Shown: positions 26,191-34,940 of the stretch, piece by piece
Position numbering within the stretch: the first letter of the stretch is position 1
Layout of the letters: every line of letters starts with the position of its first letter
From: DASZQY01 sp035548515
GTDB lineage: Bacteria > Pseudomonadota > Alphaproteobacteria > Rhizobiales > Kaistiaceae
Direction: 5' to 3'
Assembly: GCA_035548515.1 (NCBI GenBank)
Contig: DASZSW010000002.1
Span: 62,001-126,000, forward strand
DNA length: 64,000 bases
The notes under the pieces: generated by a model
The model's input: the letters and a program-made list of their open reading frames with translations, nothing else
Databases searched by the model: none
Told to the model about the DNA's origin: nothing
Made by a program: the position numbers and the translations under genes

Positions 26191-27141
26191 ATGCTCGTCT
26201 ACGCCGCGCGTCGGGTGTTGCTGCTGGTGCCCGTCCTCTTTGGCATCAGCGTGCTCGTTTTCGCGCTGATCGCGGTGCTGCCGGGCAATACGGCGCAGGC
26301 AATCCTCGGTGTGTTTGCGTCGCCGGAGAATGTCGCCGGCCTGACGTCGGAGCTGGGCCTCGACCGACCGCTGCCGCAGCAATACCTGACGTGGGTCGGC
26401 AACCTGCTGCATGGCGATCTCGGTCGCTCGTACGTGCTGCATCGGCCGGTGCTTGACGAGATCGCCGATCGTTTGCCGCCGACGTTGCTACTCGCCGGCA
26501 CCGCTCTTTTGATCTCGGCGATCTTCGGGCTGCTCCTCGGCGTCGCCGCCGCCGTCTATCAGAATAGCTGGAGGGACCGGCTGATCACGCTCGCGGTCCT
26601 CGTCGGCATCTCGACGCCGCCGTTCCTGCTGGGGATGCTGCTTATCCTCTGGTTTGCCGTCTCGCTTGCGTGGCTGCCGGTCGGTGGCATGACCGACCTG
26701 TTCGGCGATGGCGGCGCGGTCGACGTCGCGCGCCATCTCGTCCTTCCGTCCCTCACACTCGCAGCCGTTGCCGGCGCGGTCATCGTGCGTCTCACGCGCA
26801 CCTCCATGCTGGAGGTGCTGCGGCAGGATTACATTCGCAGCGCGCGGGCCAAAGGTCTCGGCGAAGGCGCCGTGATTTTTCGCCACGCGTTCCGCAATGC
26901 CCTCATCGCCATCGTGCCTGTCGTCGGCCTCGAGGCCGGCTTTGTTCTTGGCGGGGCCGCCTATATCGAGACTGTCTTCCAGTGGCCCGGCATCGGCCGC
27001 ATGCTGGTCAACGCCATCGCCACGCGCGACATCCTGCTGGTGCAGGGTGGCGTTTTGGTCGTGGCGCTCAGCTACATGCTGATCAACCTCGCGACCGATC
27101 TCGTCCAGGCTGCGCTCGATCCGCGGATCCGCGTCGCGTGA
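26191..27141 (+). CDS. Peptide-type ABC transporter permease 1 (DppB-like)
   Basis: A 316-residue inner-membrane permease with about six helices. It has the DppB N-terminal TM start, the periplasmic loop with LGLDRPLPQQYLTWV and GDLGRSYV, and the cytoplasmic coupling (EAA) loop around RSARAKGLGEGAVIFRHAFRNAL. Its TGA overlaps the GTG of the next gene (GTGA at 27138-27141). It pairs with the permease domain of the fusion protein to form the channel. Confidence 0.93.
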   Translation: MLVYAARRVLLLVPVLFGISVLVFALIAVLPGNTAQAILGVFASPENVAGLTSELGLDRPLPQQYLTWVGNLLHGDLGRSYVLHRPVLDEIADRLPPTLLLAGTALLISAIFGLLLGVAAAVYQNSWRDRLITLAVLVGISTPPFLLGMLLILWFAVSLAWLPVGGMTDLFGDGGAVDVARHLVLPSLTLAAVAGAVIVRLTRTSMLEVLRQDYIRSARAKGLGEGAVIFRHAFRNALIAIVPVVGLEAGFVLGGAAYIETVFQWPGIGRMLVNAIATRDILLVQGGVLVVALSYMLINLATDLVQAALDPRIRVA

Positions 27142-29597
27142 GCGTCGTCGACGCCGGCGCCTCGGCCGGTCTGATCGCGGCGCGGCCGGGGGCGTGGCGG
27201 CGTCTGCTGCGCAGCCGGCTGGGCACGTCGGCCATCGCCGTCGTTGGCATCATCGCGGTCATCGCGCTGGCCGCGCCGCTTCTGCCCTTGCCGGATCCCG
27301 ATGCGACCAATCTAGCGGGCCGATTGCAGCCGTTGTTCTCACCCAGCCATGTGCTCGGCACCGACCAGTTGGGCCGCGATCTTCTGGCGCGGTTGATTTG
27401 GGCAACGCGCACCAGCTTGTCCGTTGGCGTCAGCGCGGCGGCGATTGCCGCGACCATCGGGTCCGCGATTGGATTGGTCGCCGGGTATGGCGGACGCTTG
27501 GTCGACGGTGTGCTGCTCCGCGTCGTCGATGTGCTGATGGCGTTCCCCTATTTGCTGCTCGCACTTGGTATCGTCGCGGCACTCGGGCCGAGCCTGGTCC
27601 ACGCCATGATCGCGATTGTCGTGGTCAACATCCCGTTTTTCGCGCGTACCGTACGCGGTGCGACGCTCGCTTCTGCCCAGTCCGATTTCGTGGCGGCGGC
27701 GCGCCTCAGCGGGCGCAGCCACGCCGGAGTTGTCGCCTTCGAGCTGCTGCCGAATGTCATGCCGACGATCGTCATCGCGCTGGCGGCTTCGATCGGCTGG
27801 ATGATTCTGGAGACCGCAGGGCTGTCTTTCCTCGGCCTCGGCGCGCAGCCGCCCGAGGCCGATCTCGGCGGCATGCTGGGCGAGGGCCGCGATCTTCTGC
27901 CCGTCGCGCCACACGTCGTCGCTGTGCCGGGCCTTGCCATCTTCGTGCTGGCGCTGGTGTTGAACCTCGCGGGCGATGCGCTACGCGATGTGATCGATCC
28001 ACGGCTGGCGCACGGGAACCTCCGCCGCGCGCGTGCGGCGACTTCCGTCGAGCGCGCAGCCCCAGCGGCTCCCCGGCAAAGCGACGCGGTTCTGGAGATC
28101 GCCGACCTCGCAACGCATTTTCGCCTGGGCGCGTCCCTGATCCGCGCCGTCGATGGCGTCAGTCTGGCGGTCGGCGCCGGAGAAGCCACTGGGCTCGTCG
28201 GCTTGTCGGGCTCGGGCAAGAGCGTGACCGCGCTTTCGGTCGCCCGGCTGGTAGCTTCCCCGCCGGGGTTTATCGCCGCCGGGTCGATTTTCCATCGCGG
28301 CGAGGACATTCTCGCTGCGTCGCTGCGCAGATTGCAGCAACTCCGCGGCGGACGTATCGCGTATGTGTTTCAGGATCCGCTGGCAGCGCTCAATCCCGTC
28401 ATGCCGGTTGGTGCGCAGATCGCCGAAACGATCCGTCGCCATCAGGGTCTGGGCCGTACCGCGGCGTGGGCGCGGGCGGCGTCGCTGATGGAAGGCTTGC
28501 GTATCGCAGACGCATCACGCCGTGCGTTCGCCTATCCGCACGAGCTTTCCGGTGGCGAGCGCCAGCGGGTGTGCATCGCCATCGCGCTCGCCAACGATCC
28601 GGACCTCCTGATCGCCGACGAGCCGACCACGGCACTGGACACCGTGACCCAGGCTGCGGTTTTGGGTCTGCTCACGCAGCAATGCCGCGCACGCGGGACC
28701 GCGTTGCTCCTGGTGTCGCACGACATCGCGCTCGTCGCCGGCCTTTGCCGGTCGATCAGTGTGATGCACGCCGGCAAGATCGTGGAGAGTGGCGACGCGG
28801 CCGAGGTTTTGGTGCGGCCGCAGCATCCCCATACGCAACGGCTTCTGGCGCCGGCGGTGTTCGCCGGCCGTTCGCGCGAGCAAGACGGCGCGGCCCTCTT
28901 GAAGCTTGAAGATGTCTCGAAGACGTTCGTGCGGGGCGGTCATCGCGTCGTTGCGGTGGATGGCGTTTCGTTGTCTGCGCGGCGCGGCAAGACACTGGCC
29001 ATCGTCGGTGAATCCGGCTCGGGCAAGACGACGCTGGCGCGCATCATCACAGGGTTGCTGGTGCCGTCGTCGGGAAACGTCTGGCTTGACGGGCCGCCGC
29101 AGCGCAAGCGCGGCCGAAGGGTGCAGATGGTATTCCAAGGGATCGCAGGCAGCCTCAACCCGCGTAAGACGGTTGGGCAGATCATCGCTACGCCGCTTCG
29201 TGCGCTGCTCGGTCTGAAAGGCGCTGCCGTCGAGACGCGTGTAGCCGAACTGATGGAGTTGGTGGGGCTGGGACCCGAATATGCGCAACGGTTTCCGCAC
29301 GAACTCTCCGGCGGGCAGGCCCAGCGAGTTGGCATCGCGCGGGCGCTTGCGGGCGACCCCGAGCTTCTGGTCCTCGACGAGCCGCTGTCGGCGCTCGATC
29401 GGCCTTTGCAGCAGCAGATCCTGACGCTGCTTCTCGAGGTGCAACGCCGTCTCGGCCTGACCTACGTCCTGGTGTCGCACGACCTCGACGTCGTGAAAGC
29501 GGTTGCCGACGATGTCGCTGTCGTGCAGCGCGGGAGAGTAACCGCTGCAGGACCGGCAGCCGAGGTTCTGTCCCGTTCCGCGGGTGCGGATACCTAG
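27138..29597 (+). CDS. Fused peptide-type ABC permease and double ATPase (DppC-DppD-DppF)
   Basis: One uninterrupted 819-residue chain. Residues about 1-290 are a DppC-like permease, with GTDQLGRDLLARL and the coupling loop AAARLSGRSHAGV. NBD1 follows: Walker A GLSGSGKS (355-362), signature LSGGERQ (470-476), Walker B LLIADEP near 490. NBD2: Walker A GESGSGKTT (624-632), signature LSGGQAQ (723-729), Walker B LLVLDEP. Linkers are about 50 residues. Both NBDs look intact. Double-NBD fusions are common in peptide importers; a permease joined to both is less usual. The GTG overlaps the permease 1 stop. It is convergent with the SMP-30 gene, stops overlapping by 4 bp. Confidence 0.9.
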   Translation: MSVVDAGASAGLIAARPGAWRRLLRSRLGTSAIAVVGIIAVIALAAPLLPLPDPDATNLAGRLQPLFSPSHVLGTDQLGRDLLARLIWATRTSLSVGVSAAAIAATIGSAIGLVAGYGGRLVDGVLLRVVDVLMAFPYLLLALGIVAALGPSLVHAMIAIVVVNIPFFARTVRGATLASAQSDFVAAARLSGRSHAGVVAFELLPNVMPTIVIALAASIGWMILETAGLSFLGLGAQPPEADLGGMLGEGRDLLPVAPHVVAVPGLAIFVLALVLNLAGDALRDVIDPRLAHGNLRRARAATSVERAAPAAPRQSDAVLEIADLATHFRLGASLIRAVDGVSLAVGAGEATGLVGLSGSGKSVTALSVARLVASPPGFIAAGSIFHRGEDILAASLRRLQQLRGGRIAYVFQDPLAALNPVMPVGAQIAETIRRHQGLGRTAAWARAASLMEGLRIADASRRAFAYPHELSGGERQRVCIAIALANDPDLLIADEPTTALDTVTQAAVLGLLTQQCRARGTALLLVSHDIALVAGLCRSISVMHAGKIVESGDAAEVLVRPQHPHTQRLLAPAVFAGRSREQDGAALLKLEDVSKTFVRGGHRVVAVDGVSLSARRGKTLAIVGESGSGKTTLARIITGLLVPSSGNVWLDGPPQRKRGRRVQMVFQGIAGSLNPRKTVGQIIATPLRALLGLKGAAVETRVAELMELVGLGPEYAQRFPHELSGGQAQRVGIARALAGDPELLVLDEPLSALDRPLQQQILTLLLEVQRRLGLTYVLVSHDLDVVKAVADDVAVVQRGRVTAAGPAAEVLSRSAGADT

Positions 29598-30511
29598 CCG
29601 GCGAACGGCGTCTCCGGGATGCCTTTCACGCCCGGCTGAAACGTGAACAGGCCGCCGGCGTCGGCCTCGTCGCGGAGATCGTCTGCGCTTTTGCCGGCGC
29701 GCGCAGAGGTGACGTACATCGTCGCCCAGTCATCGCCGCCGAAGGCGATGCTTGTGGGACTGGAGACCGGTGTATCGACGATGCGATCGATGGCGCCATC
29801 GGGTGCGTAGCGGACGAGGCGGCCGAAGACGGGTTGCGCGCTCCACACGAAGCCTTCGGCATCGACGGTGAGTCCATCAGGGAAGGCGCCGTACTGCGGA
29901 TCGAGTTTCGCGAACGTGCGGCGGTTGGCGATGGCGCCACTCGCAAGATCGAAATCGAAGGCGTGGATGACGTAGGCGAAGCTTTCCGCGTAGTAGAGCG
30001 TGCGGTTGTCGGGGCTCCAGCCGAGGCCATTGGAGCAGCGGATTCCTTCGGCGCGGATCATCGGCCCAAGATCAGCGCCGAACGCGTACAGCGTGCCTAT
30101 CGGCTTGTCCCAGACGTCGTTGTCCATTGTGCCGGCCCAGAAGCGGCCGGCGCGATCGACCTTGCCGTCGTTGAAGCGATTCTCCGGCGGCTCGCGTTCG
30201 ATGATCGGGCGAAGGTCGAACGCACCGGTCTTGGTATCGAACAGCGCCAGACGGCGCTGCAGCGTGACGAGCAACCCGCCGTCCCTACGCGGCACGACCG
30301 ACGTCACGAGCTCCGGCGCGGCAAACGATTGCAGCGGCTTGCCCGGCGTGTAGCGGTGAATCCGGTGGCCGAGGATATCGACGTAGTAGAGGCAGCCTTC
30401 GGCGGCGGACCATACTGGTCCCTCGCCGACTCCGGACTCACTGCGTGCAACACAGGTGAACGCGGTCGGCGTCGGCGTGACTTCAGGGCGATGCGTCGTG
30501 CGGTTCACCAT
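29594..30511 (-). CDS. SMP-30/gluconolactonase family lactonase
   Basis: A 305-residue six-bladed beta-propeller that opens sugar lactones using a divalent metal. Metal ligands visible include Glu in GVGEGPVW, the Asn in RFNDGKVD and an Asp in the WSPDNRTLYY region. The ATG at 30511 is preferred since the frame upstream (to 30595) overlaps the tautomerase gene and gives an Arg/Ser-rich N-terminus. It lies 7 bases after the tautomerase stop, in the LacI operon. It probably hydrolyses the lactone formed from the sugar imported by 32170-36909. Confidence 0.9.
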   Translation of the reverse strand: MVNRTTHRPEVTPTPTAFTCVARSESGVGEGPVWSAAEGCLYYVDILGHRIHRYTPGKPLQSFAAPELVTSVVPRRDGGLLVTLQRRLALFDTKTGAFDLRPIIEREPPENRFNDGKVDRAGRFWAGTMDNDVWDKPIGTLYAFGADLGPMIRAEGIRCSNGLGWSPDNRTLYYAESFAYVIHAFDFDLASGAIANRRTFAKLDPQYGAFPDGLTVDAEGFVWSAQPVFGRLVRYAPDGAIDRIVDTPVSSPTSIAFGGDDWATMYVTSARAGKSADDLRDEADAGGLFTFQPGVKGIPETPFAG

Positions 30512-30518
30512 TGCGGCG

Positions 30519-30728
30519 TCACTTCTTGAAGCGGAGCGTTTCGACGTCGGTTGTGCCGAGGTACCAGTTCTTCGCCTCGACCTCTTCGAAGACAATCCAC
30601 ACTTCCTGCGGCGGCAGGCCGGTGATTTCGGAGATGCTTTCGGCGACGCGTTTGCCGATCGCCGCCTTCTTCTTCGCGGGCGCGTCGGCGATCAGTTCCT
30701 TGACGAGACGAATGTTGACGAACGGCAT
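30519..30728 (-). CDS. 4-oxalocrotonate tautomerase family protein
   Basis: A 69-residue tautomerase. After Met removal Pro1 (MPFVNIRL) is the catalytic base that shifts keto-enol or dienol forms of 2-oxo acids. GGAGGA sits 6 bases ahead of the ATG. Typical length is 60-75 residues, so it is complete. It lies 34 bp downstream of the lacI stop and 7 bp upstream of the lactonase, suggesting a shared transcript. Paired with a lactonase and sugar importer it may act on a 2-keto-3-deoxy acid rather than an aromatic meta-cleavage product. Confidence 0.88.
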   Translation of the reverse strand: MPFVNIRLVKELIADAPAKKKAAIGKRVAESISEITGLPPQEVWIVFEEVEAKNWYLGTTDVETLRFKK

Positions 30729-30762
30729 GGTCGTTCCTCCCGATTGGTGCGGCTGAATACGG

Positions 30763-31848
30763 CTAGGAAAGGGTGGCGAAAGCGGAGGCTTTGCGGCTGG
30801 CGCCCGTGGCGAGCCGCGTACTCTCGCGCTGGTTCACCGTGAAGCCGAGATCGATCCGCCGCGTAGCCGGGCGCTCGCCCGAACCGCGGATGATTTCCAG
30901 CACGATCTCAGCCGCGCGCCGCGCCATCTCGTGACGTGGCGTCGCGACAGACGTAAGCGTCGGAAATGTCGAGGAGCAGAACTCGAGGTCGTTGAAGCCG
31001 ATAATCGACAGATCTTCCGGCACGCGGATGCCGCGGCGCTGGCATTCGAACAGCGTGCCCAGGGCGAGGTCGTCATTGCAGCAGAAGATCGCCTCGAGGT
31101 CCGGTGTCTTGGTCAGAACCTCGACGAACAGCTCGGCGCCAAGGCGCACCGTAGACGCGCGCGTTGTCGTCGCCATCATCGTCTGCCCGTCCAGCCCGGC
31201 CTCGATCATCGCGTGGGTGTAACCCTCCTTGCGGCGGCGGGCGCGGGCGTCGAGGCGTGCGGCGATGTGGCCGACGCGACGGTGGCCAAGGGAGAGGAGG
31301 TGGCGGGTGGCTGCCTTGCCGGCTTCGATTTGCGAGAAGCCGATGTTCACATCGATCGGATCATCCGCGAGTTCCATCGTCTGGATGACCGGGACGCCCG
31401 AGTCTTCCAGCAGGCGACGGGAGCGGACGGTCTGGTCGACGCCAGCCAGGATGATGGCCTCCGGGTTCTGGCTCAGCAGCGTGGCAATACCGCGCTCCTC
31501 CTCCTCCGGCAGGTAGCGTGAGTTGAGCAGCAGCAGCTGAAAGCCGCCGGGCAGGAAGGCATCGTGAAGGGCGCGGAGATAATCGGCAAACACGCCGTTG
31601 GTCAGCGAGGGCACGAGCACGCCGATCGTGCCGGTACGCGAGGAGGCAAGCGCACTCGCCAGCTGGTTCGGAATGTAGGCGAGTTCCTGGATTGCGGTCT
31701 CGATGCGCCGGCGGAGATCCGCGGACACCATTTCGGGACGGCGTAGGGCGCGCGATACCGTGACCGGGCTGACGCCGGCGCGCTGCGCCACGTCGCTCAG
31801 GGTCTTACGGCGACGCTTCGGACTCTCCTCCGGTTCGCGCGCGGACAT
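30763..31848 (-). CDS. LacI-family transcriptional repressor
   Basis: About 361 residues from the ATG at 31848 (AAGGGG 8 bases upstream); an in-frame ATG at 31941 with GGAAG upstream would add 31 basic residues and cannot be excluded. The N-terminal helix-turn-helix KTLSDVAQRAGVSPVTVSRAL and hinge NQLASALASSRT precede a periplasmic-binding-like effector domain (TIGVLVPSLTNGVFADYL onward). It should bind the symmetric operators at 31956-32023 and control both its own operon (tautomerase, lactonase) and the divergent sugar importer. Effector is likely the imported sugar or its lactone. Confidence 0.92.
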   Translation of the reverse strand: MSAREPEESPKRRRKTLSDVAQRAGVSPVTVSRALRRPEMVSADLRRRIETAIQELAYIPNQLASALASSRTGTIGVLVPSLTNGVFADYLRALHDAFLPGGFQLLLLNSRYLPEEEERGIATLLSQNPEAIILAGVDQTVRSRRLLEDSGVPVIQTMELADDPIDVNIGFSQIEAGKAATRHLLSLGHRRVGHIAARLDARARRRKEGYTHAMIEAGLDGQTMMATTTRASTVRLGAELFVEVLTKTPDLEAIFCCNDDLALGTLFECQRRGIRVPEDLSIIGFNDLEFCSSTFPTLTSVATPRHEMARRAAEIVLEIIRGSGERPATRRIDLGFTVNQRESTRLATGASRKASAFATLS

Positions 31849-31955
31849 CTCTTTGCCCCTTACACCATCGAGCAATATCAGTCCGTCGATTTCTGCGGAA
31901 CGGCGCTTACGTCGTTGCGACGGCTTGTCCGGATTTTTCATGTGTCTTCCGTGCC

Positions 31956-32023
31956 TTAGATGAAAGCGCTACCACGAAGCGTTGATAGCGTTTTCAGTCC
32001 ACGTTGACAGCGCTTTCATCTAA
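31956..32023. promoter_or_regulatory. 68-bp dyad-symmetric triple LacI operator
   Basis: Three LacI-type half-palindromic sites centred on CG steps at 31967/31968, 31989/31990 and 32011/32012, exactly 22 bp apart. The outer sites form a perfect 15-bp inverted repeat (31956-31970 against 32009-32023, AGCGCTTTCATCTAA), and the dyad axis coincides with the centre of the middle site (TGATAGCGTTTTCA). The consensus is TGAAAGCGCTTTCA. It lies between the LacI gene and the importer genes. Confidence 0.8.
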
Positions 32024-32032
32024 TCATATAGG
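32004..32032 (+). promoter_or_regulatory. Sigma-70-type promoter of the sugar importer operon, overlapped by an operator
   Basis: A perfect -35 TTGACA (32004-32009), 17-base spacer, -10 TATAGG (32027-32032; first four bases match consensus). The third operator (32004-32019) covers the -35, so a bound repressor would block RNA polymerase. Transcription would start near 32039, leaving a leader of about 130 bases before the ATG at 32170. Confidence 0.65.
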
Positions 32033-32169
32033 AATCTGGATCGCGCCCGTGGAACTATATTTTGCCGACTGGATGCAGTCTAACTAGCATCCACGAAATA
32101 AAAGGCAAGAATAGAATCTACGTTTGGCAGCGATGATCCAATAACGGATTCGCTAGGGAGGAATTCCGC

Positions 32170-33315
32170 ATGAAATCTACATCCTTGCTACGCCATTGCG
32201 TAAGCTTTGGCGCAATTCTCGGTGCCGCGCTGACGATCAGCGCCACGGCCCGCGCCGCTGGTCCGGAAATCGTCGCCGGCCCGTCGGATGACGCCACGTG
32301 CTACGCACCCAAGTCGGCCGACACCAAGTTCTTCAAATATCCGGCGAAGACCGGACCGTTCCGTATCGCTCTCGCCAACGGCAAGATCGACAACCTCTGG
32401 CGCGTGCAGATGATCCAGACCGCCAAGGCATACACGGCGCAGGCTGACGTCGCGAAGGACATCAAGGAGTTCAAGGTCGTCTCTACCGGCAACGACGTGG
32501 CTGCGCAGGTGGCCGCCATAAACAACTTCATTGATGCCGGATACGACGCCATCGTCACCGATGCCGAGAGCGCCGCGGCGCTCGCGCCTGTGATCAAGCG
32601 CGCCAAGGAATCCGGCGTCGTGCTGGTCGCGTTTGACGGCACGGTCGATGACTCGACCGACCTTATCAATGTCAACGTCGACCAGAAGTACATGGGCTAC
32701 CACTGGGCCCAGTGGCTGGTGAAGAACCTGCCCAACGGCGGCAAGATCCTCGAAGTCCGCGGCCCGGCCGGTCACCCGGTCGATGCCATCCGTCACGAGG
32801 GCGTGCTGCAGGCGTTCGCGGAATCGGGCAAGAAGTTCGACGTCATCTCGGTGGAAGGCGGCTGGTCGGACCCGCAGGCGCAGAAGGTCACTGCTGACGC
32901 CATCGCAACCAACGGCCCGTTCGACGGCATCACCGCGCAGGGCGGCGACACCGGTGTCATCCAGGCTATGGTCGACGCCAAGCACAAGTGGGTGCCGTTT
33001 GGCGGCGAGATGGAGAACGGCTTCCGCAAGGCTTGCGGCAAGTACTCCGCCGACGGTCTCAAGTGCTCGTCCTCCGGCTCCGGTCCGGCTCAGGTGGCCG
33101 TGGCAATCAAGACCGCCATCGACGCGCTCAAGGGCAAGGTCGTGCCGCAGTACGTGGCGCTCCCGCTCGCCAACGTCGATGATCCGGATTTCAAGGACGG
33201 TGTGAACTACTTCTCCGACGGGTCCGACAATTTCTTCGTCGGCAACTCGTACCCGACCTGCGGAATCAACTTCAACGCGCAGGAAATCTTGGGACAGACC
33301 AAAGAGAACAACTAA
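32170..33315 (+). CDS. Periplasmic sugar-binding protein (CUT2)
   Basis: A 381-residue RbsB-like binding protein. The signal peptide ends about residue 29 (ISATARA). The two-lobe pattern shows in FRIALANGKIDNLWRVQM, YDAIVTDAESAAALAPV and GITAQGGDTGVIQAM. It is longer than typical RbsB (about 300) and holds several Cys, for instance near CGKYSADGLKCSSSGSG, possibly a disulfide. GGGAGG precedes the ATG. It is the first gene of an importer with one ATPase and two permeases, under the LacI operators. Confidence 0.92.
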   Translation: MKSTSLLRHCVSFGAILGAALTISATARAAGPEIVAGPSDDATCYAPKSADTKFFKYPAKTGPFRIALANGKIDNLWRVQMIQTAKAYTAQADVAKDIKEFKVVSTGNDVAAQVAAINNFIDAGYDAIVTDAESAAALAPVIKRAKESGVVLVAFDGTVDDSTDLINVNVDQKYMGYHWAQWLVKNLPNGGKILEVRGPAGHPVDAIRHEGVLQAFAESGKKFDVISVEGGWSDPQAQKVTADAIATNGPFDGITAQGGDTGVIQAMVDAKHKWVPFGGEMENGFRKACGKYSADGLKCSSSGSGPAQVAVAIKTAIDALKGKVVPQYVALPLANVDDPDFKDGVNYFSDGSDNFFVGNSYPTCGINFNAQEILGQTKENN

Positions 33316-33389
33316 TCTCCGATTCGATAGTGCATGCTGCGGGGGGTCGCTCTCCCGCAGCATGTTTGTCGTCAGAAAGACCGCAGTCG

Positions 33390-34940
33390 ATGGATTCTTC
33401 CGTGCCGCTGCTTCGCCTGGAAGGGATTTCCAAGCACTATGGCGGCGTCCGGGCGCTTGAGCGTGCCGATCTCGTCATCGAAGCCGGCCGCGTGCACGCT
33501 GTCCTCGGCGAAAACGGCGCCGGCAAATCAACGCTGATCAAGGTCATAGCTGGAGTGATCGCTCCCGATGAGGGGCGCATGCTGCTCGACGGCAGCGAGG
33601 TGAAATTTGCCAGTCCGGCCGCCGCCAACGCCGCGGGCGTCGTCTGCATCTTCCAGGAACTGTCGCTCATTCCCGATCTCACCGTCGCCGACAACATCAT
33701 CGCCTCGAACCCGCCGACGCGCTTCGGCATGATCGACCGCAAGGCGCAGGCAAAGCTCGCCGCGGACGCGCTCGGCCGTGCGGGCGGCGGGGATATCGAC
33801 CCGCGCACCATGGTCAAGGATCTGCCGCTCAGCCGCCGGCAGATCGTCGAGATCGCCAAGGCGCTGGCGCGCAAGCCGCGACTTCTGATCCTCGACGAGG
33901 CGACGTCGGCGCTGACGGCGGCTGATGTCGAAACTGTTTTTGGGGTCATCAAGCGTCTGCGCAGCGAGGGCGTCGCGCTGATGTACATCTCGCACCGGAT
34001 GCATGAGATCGCCGAACTTGCTGATGAGTGCACGGTGTTTCGCAATGGACGGCAGATCGAGACTTACAAGGCCGGCACCAAGACCGACGAGCAGGTCGTC
34101 GAGCTGATGATTGGCCGCGAGTATCACAACGTATTTCCGGCAAAGCCTGCGCCGAGGCCGGAGACCGGGGCGCCGGTGCTCGAGGTTCGCAGTCTCGGCT
34201 GGTCGCCGCGGCTCAAGGGCATTTCATTCGCCCTGCGGGCGGGCGAGGTCGTGGGGCTCGGCGGTCTCGACGGCCAAGGCCAGCGCGAATTGCTGCTCGC
34301 CCTGTTCGGCGTGCTGCGTGGCATCGGCGGCGAGATACTGATCGACGGCAAGCCGGTGGCGATCAAGTCGCCGCGCATGGCCAAGTCCGAGGCCATCGGC
34401 ATGGCGCTGATCCCGGAAGACCGCAAGACCGAAGGATTGATGCTGCCGATGTCGGTGCGCGACAATCTGAGCTTCGCGGCGCTGTCGGCGGTGTCGCGTG
34501 GCGGGATCATCGACCGGAATATCGAGCGCGGCAAGGTTGAGGAGATGATCCGGCTGCTTGCGATCAAGACCGACGGCGTCGGCGTGCCGGCGGGATCGTT
34601 GTCTGGCGGTAACCAGCAGAAGATCGTGATCGCCAAATGGCTGATGCGGAAGCCGCGCGTGATCCTGCTCAACGATCCGACGCGCGGCATCGATGTGGGG
34701 ACCAAGCAGGAAATCTATCAACTGCTGCGCAAGCTCGCCGACGATGGCGCGGCGATCATGCTCTATTCGACCGACTACGACGAGCTGATCGGTTGCTGCG
34801 ACAGGGTGCTGGTGATGTATGGCGGGCAGGTCAGCCGCACACTGACAGGCAAGGAGATAACCGAGCGGGCGCTGATCGCCAGCGCGCTCAATCTCTCGGC
34901 GGAGGAAGCGCGGCAAAGCCCGATGGTTGCCGCGCTATGA
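33390..34940 (+). CDS. Sugar ABC transporter ATP-binding protein, two-domain (RhaT/RbsA type)
   Basis: A 516-residue tandem-NBD ATPase starting at ATG 33390; the earlier in-frame Met at 33330 lies in the spacer. The first domain has Walker A GENGAGKST, signature region PLSRRQIVEIAKAL and Walker B ILDEATSAL (Ala in place of the usual Pro). The second has a degenerate Walker A (LGGLDGQGQREL) and the LSGGNQQK signature followed by LLNDPTRGID. Both departures are common in this class. It overlaps the first permease by ATGA at 34937-34940. Confidence 0.92.
   Translation: MDSSVPLLRLEGISKHYGGVRALERADLVIEAGRVHAVLGENGAGKSTLIKVIAGVIAPDEGRMLLDGSEVKFASPAAANAAGVVCIFQELSLIPDLTVADNIIASNPPTRFGMIDRKAQAKLAADALGRAGGGDIDPRTMVKDLPLSRRQIVEIAKALARKPRLLILDEATSALTAADVETVFGVIKRLRSEGVALMYISHRMHEIAELADECTVFRNGRQIETYKAGTKTDEQVVELMIGREYHNVFPAKPAPRPETGAPVLEVRSLGWSPRLKGISFALRAGEVVGLGGLDGQGQRELLLALFGVLRGIGGEILIDGKPVAIKSPRMAKSEAIGMALIPEDRKTEGLMLPMSVRDNLSFAALSAVSRGGIIDRNIERGKVEEMIRLLAIKTDGVGVPAGSLSGGNQQKIVIAKWLMRKPRVILLNDPTRGIDVGTKQEIYQLLRKLADDGAAIMLYSTDYDELIGCCDRVLVMYGGQVSRTLTGKEITERALIASALNLSAEEARQSPMVAAL

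Noticed and set aside
26670..27137. N-terminal extension of the permease-ATPase fusion upstream of 27138
   Set aside because: It lies wholly inside the DppB-like gene in another frame and is Arg-rich; GTG 27138 starts a normal DppC N-terminus.
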